A stretch of DNA of 64,000 nt, from assembly GCF_015235415.1 (NCBI RefSeq), contig NZ_JADGLL010000013.1:1-64000 (forward strand), in the 5' to 3' direction. Under the pieces are notes generated by a model. The model was not told where the DNA came from. It did not search any database and saw nothing but the letters and a program-made list of their open reading frames with translations. The first letter of the stretch is position 1. Every line of letters begins with the position of its first letter. The position numbers were made by a program, and so were the translations under genes. Positions 33,819-42,779 of the stretch are shown piece after piece. The stretch is from Microbacterium paludicola. Its GTDB lineage: Bacteria; Actinomycetota; Actinomycetes; Actinomycetales; Microbacteriaceae.

Positions 33819-34688
33819 TCAGGCCGGCGGTGTCTCGCCCGGGCGCGTGAGCGGCGGCGTCGGCGGCACAGGCGGGACCGGGGGAACGTCGTGCGCGGCC
33901 GGGTTCGGGCGGGTCGGCGCGGTGGCCGGGTCGCTCGGGGCGCCGGCCGGCGGGGCGCCAGTCGTCGGGGTGGCAGCACCCGGGGTGGTGGCCCGGGTGG
34001 CAGCCGCCGGGGCCGGGGCCTTCGCCGCCTCATGCGAGAGCGCGCCGAGCCAGCCCTCCCAGCGGGACTGCATCGGCTTGATGAGCCCACCGCCGACACC
34101 CACGACGACAACGCCGACGATGGCGGCGAGCACGGCGATGAGGATGGGCATCGTGACGGTGACGGCGACGCCGATCTGGTTCAGCGCGGCGATGACCCCG
34201 AGCGCGATGATCGCGATCACAACGATCCGCGTCAGAAGCGGCCCGAACGAGAACCTCGACAGGACCGGACGCAGCAGATCGCCGACGACGTTCGCGATCG
34301 CCGAGACGACGATCACGATGACGACCGCGACGAGGGCGCTCGGGATGAACGCCACGATGTCGTTCACGATCTGAGAGACGGGGTTGTCCTGGCCGAACGC
34401 GCCGAGTGCCAGCTGCAGCGTGATGAGCAGGATGAAGTAGTAGATCAGCTTCAGCAGCAGATCGATCGCGCTGATGCCCGTCGGGGCGAGCAGTTTCGTC
34501 AGGCCCGACCTGTCGAGCACGCGCTGGAACCCGATCTTGTTCAGCAGGAACGTGAGCGCCTTGACGACGCCCTTCGCGATCAGCCATCCGATCAGCAGGA
34601 TGACCAGGAACACGATGAGCTGCAGCACGAACGCGCCGACTCCGGCGAGCGTCGCACCGAGCCCGGCTCCGATACCAGGCAGATCCAT
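33819..34688 (-). CDS. mechanosensitive-channel-like membrane protein with conserved TM helices
   Basis: A 289-residue protein with about five membrane helices in residues 15-205; IGWLIAKGVVKALTFLLNKIG is the conserved TM-helix module found in MscS-related proteins, and GLIKPMQSRWEGW lies at the membrane exit. No full MscS beta-domain is present. Residues about 225-289 are a low-complexity Ala/Pro/Thr tail (PPVPPVPPTPP), probably cytoplasmic and disordered. The start follows GGGAGG. Confidence 0.75.
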   Translation of the reverse strand: MDLPGIGAGLGATLAGVGAFVLQLIVFLVILLIGWLIAKGVVKALTFLLNKIGFQRVLDRSGLTKLLAPTGISAIDLLLKLIYYFILLITLQLALGAFGQDNPVSQIVNDIVAFIPSALVAVVIVIVVSAIANVVGDLLRPVLSRFSFGPLLTRIVVIAIIALGVIAALNQIGVAVTVTMPILIAVLAAIVGVVVVGVGGGLIKPMQSRWEGWLGALSHEAAKAPAPAAATRATTPGAATPTTGAPPAGAPSDPATAPTRPNPAAHDVPPVPPVPPTPPLTRPGETPPA

Positions 34689-34843
34689 GATCAGTACCTC
34701 CCCTGAGGTGCACGCCCGGCGACACCTGCGCCGGGTCGTGCATCCCGGCCTACCGAGCCCGCGGAAGCGGGTCAAGGGGGCATACGTGAACGCCCAGGCG
34801 GGGGTATCGTGCCGATCGGGGCGCGGAATGCCCTGGCTGCGGG

Positions 34844-35395
34844 TCAGATCGGCCAGGCCTGGCGCGTGCGGGGATCGGTGGAGAGGAGCCCCGCGATCCA
34901 GCCGTCGACACGCGGGCCGTGCCCGGCGAGGCCGCGACGGCGGATGCCCTCGAGCCGGAAGCCGAGGTCCTGCGCCACCCGCGCCGACGCCGTGTTCCCG
35001 ACGACCGCGTGCCACTCGAGGCGCTCGAGCCGCAGCGGTCCGAACGCGAAGTCGACGACGGTGCGCGCGGCCTCGCCCATGTAGCCGCGACCGCGGCCCT
35101 GCGGTGCCAGCCAGTACCCGAGCTCGGCGGCGCCGTCCTTGATCCGGTGCAGCCCGATCATCCCCGCGAGCCCCGAGGCGTCGCGGATCGCCCACACCAG
35201 CTCGGATCCGACGTCCCACCAGTGGGCCGCGAGCGCGACGAACTTCTCGGCGTCATCGCGCGCGTATGGCGAGGGGACCGTCGTGTACTGCTGGATCAGC
35301 GGATCCTGGCAGGCGTCGAAGATCGCGTCGACATCCGCGTCGACGGGGCGCGAGAGGGTGAGGCGGGCGGTCCGGAGGACGACCGGCTCACCCAC
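34844..35395 (-). CDS. GNAT-family N-acetyltransferase (RimJ/RimL-like)
   Basis: A 183-residue acetyltransferase. [22 protein letters not shown] is the acetyl-CoA pyrophosphate loop (R/Q-x-x-G-x-G/A region near residue 98) and [25 protein letters not shown] is the RimJ-type C-terminal motif. It starts at GTG and overlaps the end of trpS by 8 bases, so the two are co-transcribed. Target amine unknown. Confidence 0.87.
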   Translation of the reverse strand: MGEPVVLRTARLTLSRPVDADVDAIFDACQDPLIQQYTTVPSPYARDDAEKFVALAAHWWDVGSELVWAIRDASGLAGMIGLHRIKDGAAELGYWLAPQGRGRGYMGEAARTVVDFAFGPLRLERLEWHAVVGNTASARVAQDLGFRLEGIRRRGLAGHGPRVDGWIAGLLSTDPRTRQAWPI

Positions 35396-36395
35396 GACGG
35401 AGAAGACCCACGCGCTCGTAGACGGTGGCGAGGGTCGCGTCGGCGACCTCGGCCGCGCGGTCGGCGTTCGCGGCGAGGACGCGGTCGAGCTCGGCCGGGT
35501 CGTCGAGCAGCTCGAGCGCGCGGGCGCGCACCGGCTCGAACTCGGCCACGACGACGTCGCGCAGGCCCTTCTTGAAGTCGCCGTAGCCGCGGCCCGCGTA
35601 CTCGTCCTCGATCTCGGCGACCGGACGGCCCGTCAGCGCCGAGTAGATCGTCAGCAGGTTCGAGACACCCGGCTTCTCGGCGCGGTCGTACCGCACCGTG
35701 CCGTCGCTGTCGGTCACGGCGCGCATGATCTTCTTCGCGGTCACGCTCGGTTCGTCAAGCAGCCACAGCACGCCTGCCTGCGACTCGGCCGACTTCGACA
35801 TCTTCGACGTCGGCTCCTGCAGGTCGTAGATGCGGGCGGTCTCGGCCTGGATCACCGGCTTGGGCACCACAAACGTCTCGCCGAAGCGCCCGTTGAAGCG
35901 CTCGGCCAGATCGCGCGTCAGCTCGACGTGCTGCTTCTGGTCGTCGCCCACGGGCACGACGTCCGTCTTGTACAGCAGGATGTCGGCCGCCATCAGGACC
36001 GGGTAGGTGAACAGCCCGACGCTGGTGGCGTCGGCGCCGTAGCGCTGCGACTTGTCCTTGAACTGCGTCATCCGCCCGGCCTCGCCGAAGCCCGTGATGG
36101 TCGACAGGATCCACGCCAGTTCTGCGTGCGCGCGCACGTGCGACTGCACGTAGAGCGTCGAGCGCGACGGCTCGATGCCCGCCGCGATGTACTGCGCGGC
36201 GGTGCGGCGCGTCTTCTCGCGCAGTTCGGCCGGGTCGTTCGGCTGGGTGAGGGCGTGCAGGTCGACGACCGAGAAGAACGCGTCGTACTCGTCCTGCATC
36301 TTGCGCCACTGCAGGAGAGCCCCGATGTAGTTGCCGGCCTGGAGGGAGTCGGCGGAGGGCTGCATTCCGGAGTAGAGGCGCTGTTTCGTCACCAC
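35388..36395 (-). CDS. trpS: tryptophanyl-tRNA synthetase
   Basis: A 335-residue class I aminoacyl-tRNA synthetase charging tRNA-Trp. [10 protein letters not shown] is the HIGH-like motif, [10 protein letters not shown] contains KMSKS, and [12 protein letters not shown] with [22 protein letters not shown] is typical of TrpRS. Length is normal. It starts at GTG, preceded by AGGATC. It lies directly downstream of the exonuclease III gene (24-base gap), so it may be read from that promoter too. Confidence 0.96.
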   Translation of the reverse strand: MVTKQRLYSGMQPSADSLQAGNYIGALLQWRKMQDEYDAFFSVVDLHALTQPNDPAELREKTRRTAAQYIAAGIEPSRSTLYVQSHVRAHAELAWILSTITGFGEAGRMTQFKDKSQRYGADATSVGLFTYPVLMAADILLYKTDVVPVGDDQKQHVELTRDLAERFNGRFGETFVVPKPVIQAETARIYDLQEPTSKMSKSAESQAGVLWLLDEPSVTAKKIMRAVTDSDGTVRYDRAEKPGVSNLLTIYSALTGRPVAEIEDEYAGRGYGDFKKGLRDVVVAEFEPVRARALELLDDPAELDRVLAANADRAAEVADATLATVYERVGLLRRG

Positions 36396-36419
36396 TTGAT
36401 CCTATTTGCTCGCTTCTGC

Positions 36420-37316
36420 TCAGCCGACCGTGTAGTCGGCGACGACGGGGGAGTGGTCGCTCCACCGGGTGTCGTACGACGGGGCGCGGTCGACGCGGTA
36501 GCCCGAGGCGCGGGGAGCCAGGGCCGGAGAGGCAAGGTGGTAGTCGATGCGCCAGCCCGAGTCGTTGTCGAACGCCTTGCCGCGCATCGACCACCACGAG
36601 TACGGGCCGTCGACCTCGCCGGCGGCCGCGCGACCGATGTCGACCCAGCCGAGGCCCGTGGCGCCCTCGCTGAAGGCGCGGGTGTCGCTGAGCTCGGCCA
36701 CCTTGCCGCGCCCGAGGCCCTCCTGGCCGGTGACCGGCTCGCCCTCGGGCGTCAGGAAGCGGTCGAAGTAGGCGCGTTCGCGGGCGAGGAATCCGGCCTT
36801 GGCGACGTTTCCCCGCCAGTTCTTGATGTCGAGCGGGCGGTGGCCGACGTTGAGGTCGCCGGTGACGAGCGCGAGCCCGCCATCGGCCGACAGTTCGGGA
36901 AGGCGTCGCTCCATCGCGTCGAGGAACGCCCACTTCGGGTCCTGCTTTGCCGGGGTCTCGGCCTCGCCCGTGAAGACGTACGCGCTGACCACCGTCAGTG
37001 TCTCGTCGCCGAACTCGAAGTCGGCCTCGATCCAGCGGCCGTTCGACTCGAGCCCGTCGTCGCCGAGCTCGACGCGCGAGATCGAGCACTCCTCGCGGCT
37101 CGCGATCGCGACGCCCGCTCGTCCCTTCTGCAGCGAGGCGTCGGCGACGACGCGCCATCCGGGGAGGGCGGCCTCGAGGTGCTCGAGCTCGGCCCGCACC
37201 TCCTGCAGCGTGATGATGTCGGGCTGCGCGGCCTCGACCCACGCGGCCATCCCGTTGCGGGCGGCGGCCCGGATCCCGTTGACGTTGACAGAGGCGATGC
37301 GAACCGAGCGAGGCAT
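36420..37316 (-). CDS. xthA: exodeoxyribonuclease III
   Basis: A 298-residue AP endonuclease/3'-5' exonuclease. RIASVNVNGIRAA, LQEVR (metal-binding Glu), GDLNVGHRPLDIKN and the C-terminal WSDHSPVVADY with the catalytic Asp-His are all present. It repairs abasic sites and 3'-blocked ends. It is followed after 24 bases by trpS. Confidence 0.95.
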   Translation of the reverse strand: MPRSVRIASVNVNGIRAAARNGMAAWVEAAQPDIITLQEVRAELEHLEAALPGWRVVADASLQKGRAGVAIASREECSISRVELGDDGLESNGRWIEADFEFGDETLTVVSAYVFTGEAETPAKQDPKWAFLDAMERRLPELSADGGLALVTGDLNVGHRPLDIKNWRGNVAKAGFLARERAYFDRFLTPEGEPVTGQEGLGRGKVAELSDTRAFSEGATGLGWVDIGRAAAGEVDGPYSWWSMRGKAFDNDSGWRIDYHLASPALAPRASGYRVDRAPSYDTRWSDHSPVVADYTVG

Positions 37317-37375
37317 GCTCTCACGGTAACAAGGCCCCCCGACATTCCCTCCGGTGTGGCGAGTCCGAGCCCCGC

Positions 37376-38677
37376 TCAGAACGGCGCATCCTCCCCGATC
37401 CGCAGGTCGGGCATCACGACCTCGGCTTCGGCTTCGAACCGGACGACGGGGGTCGGCTTGTACGCATGCACGCGTCCCAGCGGGCTGATGTACTCGATCA
37501 GCCCGTCCGGCCCCTGCCGCATGCCGCACGGGGAGTGGTGCTTCAACCGGTGATGGGCTTCACAGAGGTGGGCGGTGTTGCCGACGGCGGTGGGTCCGCC
37601 TTCGGAGTACGGGACGGTGTGGTCGACGTCGCATCTTCGTGCGGGCTGCCGGCAGCCGGGGAACCGGCAGTGCTCATCCCTCGCTGCCAGGAACCTCCGC
37701 TGCGCCGCGGTCGGGGTGTACGCGTCGACGGTTTCGAGGGCACCCGTCTGCTTGTTCTGCCACAGCCGCACCCACGTGGGGGCTCGTGCCCCGAGCCGGC
37801 GGGCGGTGTCGGGGTGAATGGGCCCGTATCCGGCCAGGAACGCCGCGTCCTCTCCGATCCCGGTGACCGTGTCCACCGGGATCGTCACCTGGACAACCGC
37901 GTGGATGGCGTCCAGACCCTCGCCGGCGGTGGGGGTGCCGGTCAGGACGAGGTCGACGATGAGGTCGGCCCGGTGGTGGTCGAGCGTGCGGTCGTCTCCG
38001 GCGCAGGCGGCGCGGGCGATGGCTTTGTTCCGCGTGGCCATCTGGGTGAGCCGGTCGTGCATGGCGTAGACGGCGGTGGCGGGGGTGATGATCAGCAACT
38101 GCGCCATCCCGTCCTCCAACGGGGAGACCCATACGCCACGGGTGGCCATCGCCTCCTCATGGCGTGCGGCGATCGGGAGCGGGTCGATCCGCTCGGCCAC
38201 CGCCTTGGCCAGGGCGCGCAGCTGGCCCACGGTCATGACCTCGGCACGGGGCAGGACGATGTGCTCGTATTCGGCGCGGGAGTCATCGTCCAGCCGTTCG
38301 CCCGCGGTGACGATGGTGCGCGCGTGGCCTTCACTGATCCGGCCGTCCTGGAGGGCGGCGAACGTGCCGGGGAACTCGGTGACGAGGGTGGTGGCACCGG
38401 CCATCCTGCTGCGGATGGTGCCGTCCGGGATCCTCGCGGCGACGCCGAGTTCTGCGGCCATGGAGCGGGTGGCGAAGTCGTAGTCGGATTCGGAGCCGCT
38501 GCGGTGGCCCTGGGCGGCGGCGATCTCCGTCAGGCCGACGAGGATCTCTGCCTGGCGGGCGCGCAGCCGCGCGATCTGCGCCTCGGCCTCGACGTACTCA
38601 TCCACCAGGGCGGACGCGCGGGCGTTCTCCTCGGCCGTGGGGATCCACGGGGCCGGGGCGATCACCTGAGCTGTCAT
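37376..38677 (-). CDS. DUF222 and HNH endonuclease domain protein (13E12-repeat family)
   Basis: A 433-residue protein: DUF222 helical domain (about 15-300) followed by an HNH nuclease domain with CRFPGCRQPARRCDVDH, a zinc-binding CxxxxC pair and DHTVPYSEGGPT...NTAHLCEAHHRLKH. The family is abundant and multi-copy in actinobacteria and of unknown function; it has been linked loosely to mobile DNA and plasmid maintenance. The start was set at MTAQVIAPAPW. No intein, intron or transposase is next to it. Confidence 0.88.
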   Translation of the reverse strand: MTAQVIAPAPWIPTAEENARASALVDEYVEAEAQIARLRARQAEILVGLTEIAAAQGHRSGSESDYDFATRSMAAELGVAARIPDGTIRSRMAGATTLVTEFPGTFAALQDGRISEGHARTIVTAGERLDDDSRAEYEHIVLPRAEVMTVGQLRALAKAVAERIDPLPIAARHEEAMATRGVWVSPLEDGMAQLLIITPATAVYAMHDRLTQMATRNKAIARAACAGDDRTLDHHRADLIVDLVLTGTPTAGEGLDAIHAVVQVTIPVDTVTGIGEDAAFLAGYGPIHPDTARRLGARAPTWVRLWQNKQTGALETVDAYTPTAAQRRFLAARDEHCRFPGCRQPARRCDVDHTVPYSEGGPTAVGNTAHLCEAHHRLKHHSPCGMRQGPDGLIEYISPLGRVHAYKPTPVVRFEAEAEVVMPDLRIGEDAPF

Positions 38678-38894
38678 GGGACCAGTCTTGCAGGGGCCAC
38701 CGACATTCAACGGACTCAAAACCGCAGATCAGGGGTGTGAAATCAGATCGGCTAAAACCGGGGTTGTGGACGAGAGGCACGGGGCGCCGGCGAGGTTCCC
38801 AGGGCGTCGACTCGCGAAGATCCGCTCAACGACCAGGTGTTGTGCACAACGAACGACTGCAGCGCCTGTGAGAGCGCGCTCAGCGCGCGAGCGT

Positions 38895-38914
38895 GCGGGC
38901 GCTCGTGCGCCCGC
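38895..38914 (-). terminator. hairpin, candidate terminator of the sdh operon
   Basis: GCGGGCGC-TCGT-GCGCCCGC is a perfect 8-bp stem about 95 bases past the sdhB stop. It lies inside the repeat-like GC-rich stretch and has no T-run, so termination is only inferred. Confidence 0.4.
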
Positions 38915-38924
38915 CACCTCACGC

Positions 38925-38990
38925 CCGCCGATGGAGCGTGAGCGACAGCGTCCGCAGACGCGAGCGGCGCCCGAAGGGTGCCCGAGCGGA
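38925..38990. repeat. diverged, inverted copy of the 122-bp dispersed repeat
   Basis: CGCCGATGGAGCGTGAGCGA then CAGCG matches the complement of the core GCTCCATCGCCGG block of copies A (14315) and B (52322); the rest is less well conserved. Confidence 0.4.
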
Positions 38991-39008
38991 TGCGGGAGGC
39001 GTGAGCGA

Positions 39009-39827
39009 TTAAGACGCGTGCAGCAGCTTGAGCGACTTCTTCTGGCTCTCGGTGCCGCGCATCACTGCCTGCTTCACGTCGGCGATGGCCTTCGTGATCT
39101 CGATGCCGCGGGGGCAGGCCTCGGTGCAGTTGAAGGTCGTGCGGCAGCGCCAGACGCCCTCCTTGTCGTTGAGGATCTCGAGGCGCGCGTCGCCCGCGTC
39201 GTCGCGCGAGTCGAAGATGAAGCGGTGCGCGTTCACGATCGCGGCGGGGCCGAAGTACTGTCCGTCGGTCCAGAACACGGGGCACGACGAGGTGCACGCG
39301 GCGCACAGGATGCACTTCGTGGTGTCGTCGAAGATCGCGCGGTCGGCGACCGTCTGCAGGCGCTCCTTGCCCTTCTCGGGCTTCGACGACGCCTGCAGGA
39401 AGGGCTGCACCTCGCGGTAGGCGTCGAAGAACGGGTCCATGTCGACGATCAGGTCCTTCTCGAGCGGCAGGCCCTTGATCGCCTCGACGTAGATCGGCTT
39501 CGAGATGTCGAGGTCCTTGATCAGCGTCTTGCAGGCGAGGCGGTTGCGGCCGTTGATGCGCATGGCGTCCGAGCCGCAGATGCCGTGGGCGCACGAGCGG
39601 CGGAACGCGAGCGATCCGTCCTGGTCCCACTTGATGCGGTGGAGGGCGTCGAGCACGCGGTCGGTCGAGTACATCTCGACGTCGTAGTCGACCCAGCGCG
39701 GCTCGCTGTCCTTCTCCGGGTCGAAGCGCCGGATGATGAAGGTGACGAGGTACGACTGGATCGCCGGGTCCGCGGACTCGGCGGGTGCGGTCTCGGTGGT
39801 GTCGGCGACGACGGCGGTGGCGGCCAT
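39009..39827 (-). CDS. sdhB: succinate dehydrogenase iron-sulfur subunit
   Basis: A 272-residue SdhB. CAHGICGSDAM with a later RLAC binds [2Fe-2S], CILCAACTSSCP and CRTTFNCTEACPRGIEI bind [4Fe-4S] and [3Fe-4S]. It passes electrons from SdhA to the quinone site. An N-terminal extension of about 20 Ala/Thr/Glu residues precedes the ferredoxin fold. It overlaps sdhA by one base (TGATG) and ends the sdhCDAB operon. Confidence 0.96.
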   Translation of the reverse strand: MAATAVVADTTETAPAESADPAIQSYLVTFIIRRFDPEKDSEPRWVDYDVEMYSTDRVLDALHRIKWDQDGSLAFRRSCAHGICGSDAMRINGRNRLACKTLIKDLDISKPIYVEAIKGLPLEKDLIVDMDPFFDAYREVQPFLQASSKPEKGKERLQTVADRAIFDDTTKCILCAACTSSCPVFWTDGQYFGPAAIVNAHRFIFDSRDDAGDARLEILNDKEGVWRCRTTFNCTEACPRGIEITKAIADVKQAVMRGTESQKKSLKLLHAS

Positions 39828-41653
39828 CAGTACTTCCTCTCCAGCGGCGGGTAGTTCAACTCGCCCTTGTCGTTCTTGGTGAACACGACGGGCTTCCAAT
39901 CGAGCTTGATGTGGTCCTCGGGGTCGGACGAGTGCGGGTCGCCCGTGAGGTACGCCATCGTGTGCTGCATGAAGTTCTCGTCGTCACGCGTCTGGTAGTC
40001 CTCGCGCATGTGGCCGCCGCGGCTCTCGCGGCGGTTGCGCGCGGCGTAGGCGACGATCTCGGCGATGTCGAGCAGGAAGCCCAGCTCGACGGCCTCAAGC
40101 AGGTCGGTGTTGTACCGCTTGCCCTTGTCGTCGACGTAGATGTTGCGGTACCGGTCGCGCAGCTCGGCGATCGTGCCGAGCACGTCCGTCAGGCTCTCCT
40201 CGGTGCGGAACACCTGCGCCTTGTCGTCCATCTCGTCCTGCAGCTTCTTGCGGATGTCGGCGATGCGCTCGGTGCCCTGCGAGTTGCGGATGCCCTCGAT
40301 CATCTCGCGGACGCCGGCGGCCGGGTCCTCGGGGAGCGGCACGAAGTCGGCGGTCTTGACGTACTCGACCGCGTTGCGGCCGGAGCGCTTGCCGAAGACG
40401 TTGATGTCGAGCAGCGAGTTGGTGCCGAGGCGGTTGGCGCCGTGCACCGAGACGCAGGCGCACTCGCCGGCGGCGTACAGGCCGGGCACGACGGTCTCGT
40501 TGTCGGCCAGCACCTCGCCGGCGTTGTTGGTCGGGATGCCGCCCATTGCGTAGTGCGCGGTCGGCATCACGGGCACCGGCTCGACCACGGGGTCGATGCC
40601 GAGGTAGGTGCGCGCGAACTCGGTGATGTCGGGGAGCTTCGTCTCGAGCACCTCGGCGCCCAGGTGCGTGCAGTCGAGAAGCACGTAGTCCTTGTTCGGG
40701 CCGGCGCCGCGTCCCTCGCGCACCTCCTGCACCATGCAGCGGGCGACGATGTCGCGGGGTGCGAGGTCCTTGATGGTGGGGGCGTAGCGCTCCATGAAGC
40801 GCTCACCTGACGCGTTGCGCAGGATGGCGCCCTCGCCTCGGGCGCCCTCCGTGAGCAGGATGCCGAGCCCGGCGAGGCCCGTCGGGTGGAACTGGAAGAA
40901 CTCCACGTCCTCGAGCGGCAGGCCCTTGCGCCACACGATGCCGACGCCGTCGCCCGTGAGCGTGTGCGCGTTCGAGGTGGTCTTGAAGATCTTGCCGAAG
41001 CCGCCGGTCGCGAAGATGACGGCCTTCGAGTGGAAGACGTGGAGCTCACCGGTGGCCAGCTCGTAGGCGACGACGCCGGCGATCTGCGTCTTGCCGTCGG
41101 CGTCCTTCACGGTGATCAGGTCGAGCGCGTAGAACTCGTTGAAGAAGTTGATGCCGAGCTTGACGCAGTTCTGGAACAGCGTCTGCAGGATCATGTGGCC
41201 GGTGCGGTCCGCGGCGTAGCAGGCGCGGCGCACGGGCGTCTTGCCGTGCTCGGCGGTGTGCCCGCCGAAGCGGCGCTGGTCGATCTTGCCGTCCGGGGTG
41301 CGGTTGAACGGAAGGCCCATGTTCTCGAGGTCGATGACGGCCTCGATGGCCTCCTTCGCCAGGATCTCCGCCGCGTCCTGGTCGACGAGGTAGTCGCCGC
41401 CCTTGACGGTGTCGAAGGTGTGCCACTCCCAGGAGTCCTCCTCGACGTTCGCGAGCGCCGCGGCCATGCCGCCCTGCGCCGCGCCCGTGTGCGAGCGGGT
41501 CGGGTAGAGCTTCGTGATCACCGCGGTCTTCGCGCCGGGGCCCGCCTCGATCGCCGCGCGCATGCCGGCGCCGCCGGCGCCGACGATCACGATGTCGAAC
41601 TGGTGGTAGTGGACGCCGTCGCGCACGACGGACTCGCTGGTCTGGATCGTCAT
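39827..41653 (-). CDS. sdhA: succinate dehydrogenase flavoprotein subunit
   Basis: A 608-residue Sdh[21 protein letters not shown] binds [17 protein letters not shown] holds the His that attaches FAD covalently (SHTGAAQGG), and [10 protein letters not shown] plus [12 protein letters not shown] are active-site segments. The complex oxidises succinate to fumarate at the membrane. ATG start follows the sdhD stop by 28 bases. Confidence 0.97.
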   Translation of the reverse strand: MTIQTSESVVRDGVHYHQFDIVIVGAGGAGMRAAIEAGPGAKTAVITKLYPTRSHTGAAQGGMAAALANVEEDSWEWHTFDTVKGGDYLVDQDAAEILAKEAIEAVIDLENMGLPFNRTPDGKIDQRRFGGHTAEHGKTPVRRACYAADRTGHMILQTLFQNCVKLGINFFNEFYALDLITVKDADGKTQIAGVVAYELATGELHVFHSKAVIFATGGFGKIFKTTSNAHTLTGDGVGIVWRKGLPLEDVEFFQFHPTGLAGLGILLTEGARGEGAILRNASGERFMERYAPTIKDLAPRDIVARCMVQEVREGRGAGPNKDYVLLDCTHLGAEVLETKLPDITEFARTYLGIDPVVEPVPVMPTAHYAMGGIPTNNAGEVLADNETVVPGLYAAGECACVSVHGANRLGTNSLLDINVFGKRSGRNAVEYVKTADFVPLPEDPAAGVREMIEGIRNSQGTERIADIRKKLQDEMDDKAQVFRTEESLTDVLGTIAELRDRYRNIYVDDKGKRYNTDLLEAVELGFLLDIAEIVAYAARNRRESRGGHMREDYQTRDDENFMQHTMAYLTGDPHSSDPEDHIKLDWKPVVFTKNDKGELNYPPLERKY

Positions 41654-41681
41654 ATTCCTGGATCTCTTCGTCGGACGACGG

Positions 41682-42155
41682 TTACTGAGCGGCGCACATT
41701 TCGGCGAGCATGCTGCCCGCCTCGTGCTGGAACGGGTTGCCCAGGCCGTCGAAGCACGGGTCGAACGAGAAGACGACCCACGTGCCACCGAGCACCATGA
41801 AGGCCACGACGATCCAGACGACGGCCACCAGCGTCGTGCGCACCTTCTGGTTGTGCACGTAGTCGTTGATGATCGTGCGCATTCCGTTGCCGCCGTGGAT
41901 GAGCGCCAGCCAGAGCATGAGCACGTCCCACCACTGCCAGAACGGCGTGGAGAACTTGCCCGTCACGAACGCGAAGTTGAGCGCGTGCACGCCGTTCTCC
42001 GGGAGGACGAGGTTCACCATGAGGTGGGTCAGGATGAGCACGACCAGCAGCACGCCGGAGACGCGCATGTAGATCCAGCCCCACTTCTCGAGGTTGACGC
42101 CCTTGCGGGGAGCCCGGTGCGGCGCGCGCGGCGCGGCGAGCGTGTCGGCGGTCAT
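41682..42155 (-). CDS. sdhD: succinate dehydrogenase hydrophobic membrane anchor subunit
   Basis: A 157-residue three-helix anchor. [21 protein letters not shown] carries a conserved haem-ligand-type His, and [19 protein letters not shown] a second. The N-terminal 20 residues are basic and cytoplasmic. It overlaps sdhC by one base. The C-terminal stretch with two Cys ([15 protein letters not shown]) is longer than in E. coli SdhD. Confidence 0.92.
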   Translation of the reverse strand: MTADTLAAPRAPHRAPRKGVNLEKWGWIYMRVSGVLLVVLILTHLMVNLVLPENGVHALNFAFVTGKFSTPFWQWWDVLMLWLALIHGGNGMRTIINDYVHNQKVRTTLVAVVWIVVAFMVLGGTWVVFSFDPCFDGLGNPFQHEAGSMLAEMCAAQ

Positions 42156-42589
42156 CAGTGTCCCCCTCCGATGTGCGAGAACGTGTTGATCAGCTGACGC
42201 GGCACGAAGCCGGCCATCAGCACGACCCAGATCGCGATGACTCCCCAGAAGAGCTGGCGCTGGTACATCGCGCCCTTCGCCCAGAAGTCGACGAGGATGA
42301 TCCGCAGCCCGTTGAAGGCGTGGAACAGGATCGCGCCGACCAGTGCGATCTCGCCGAGGCCCATGATCGGGTTCTTGTACGTGCCGATCACGGCGTCGTA
42401 CGCCTCGGGGGCCATGCGGATGAGGCCGGTGTCGAGCACGTGCACAAGGAGGAAGAAGAAGATCGCCACACCGGTGATGCGGTGCAGGACCCACGACCAC
42501 ATTCCCTCGCGACCCCGGTAAAGGGTTCCTCGGGGGACTTTCGAAGTGGTCTCCTTGACCGACAATGTCGTGCGCGTAGGAGCGGACAC
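42155..42589 (-). CDS. sdhC: succinate dehydrogenase cytochrome b556 subunit
   Basis: A 144-residue three-helix subunit. WSWVLHRITGVAIFFFLLVHV is the SdhC signature (HRxTG with the haem His), followed by HAFNGLRIILVDF. It starts at GTG after GGGAGGA and is the first gene of sdhCDAB. The operon promoter lies in the 190-base gap shared with manC, which also contains an 18-bp palindrome. Confidence 0.94.
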   Translation of the reverse strand: MSAPTRTTLSVKETTSKVPRGTLYRGREGMWSWVLHRITGVAIFFFLLVHVLDTGLIRMAPEAYDAVIGTYKNPIMGLGEIALVGAILFHAFNGLRIILVDFWAKGAMYQRQLFWGVIAIWVVLMAGFVPRQLINTFSHIGGGH

Positions 42590-42702
42590 GTCGTTCCTCC
42601 CTGTCGTTGCGAGGTCTCTCGCCCGGATGGCACGCGGAGCGTCCGTGGGCCCACCAACTCTACTTCGCCCTCGGCGAACGCCGCGATGAAGGGGAACCTA
42701 AC

Positions 42703-42720
42703 TATCTCGACGTCGAGATA
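42703..42720. promoter_or_regulatory. 18-bp perfect palindrome between sdhC and manC (candidate operator)
   Basis: TATCTCGACGTCGAGATA is exactly self-complementary. It sits 113 bases before sdhC and 59 before manC, inside the divergent promoter region. A dimeric regulator bound here could control one or both operons; the regulator is not in the window. Confidence 0.65.
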
Positions 42721-42764
42721 AACCGTCGTCCCCGCCGAGGGGACCATGCGGGACGCGCGGAGAA

Positions 42765-42770
42765 GATAAT
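42765..42770 (+). promoter_or_regulatory. -10 box of manC, suggesting a leaderless or near-leaderless transcript
   Basis: GATAAT ends 9 bases before the manC ATG. With normal spacing transcription would begin at or within a few bases of the start codon, and no ribosome-binding site is visible. The -35 region (near GACCAT) is weak. Confidence 0.45.
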
Positions 42771-42779
42771 CTCGCTGTC

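Larger units (their letters stand above)
38678..39008. other. 331-base non-coding gap between the HNH gene and sdhB
   Basis: The left part must hold the promoter of the HNH gene and contains the perfect palindrome GTTGTGCACAAC (38839-38850). The right part holds GC hairpins and a diverged copy of the dispersed repeat. No open reading frame here looks coding. Confidence 0.6.

Noticed and set aside
37376..38677. HNH gene as part of a group I/II intron or intein
   Set aside because: The DUF222 domain fills the rest of the protein and neither neighbour is interrupted.
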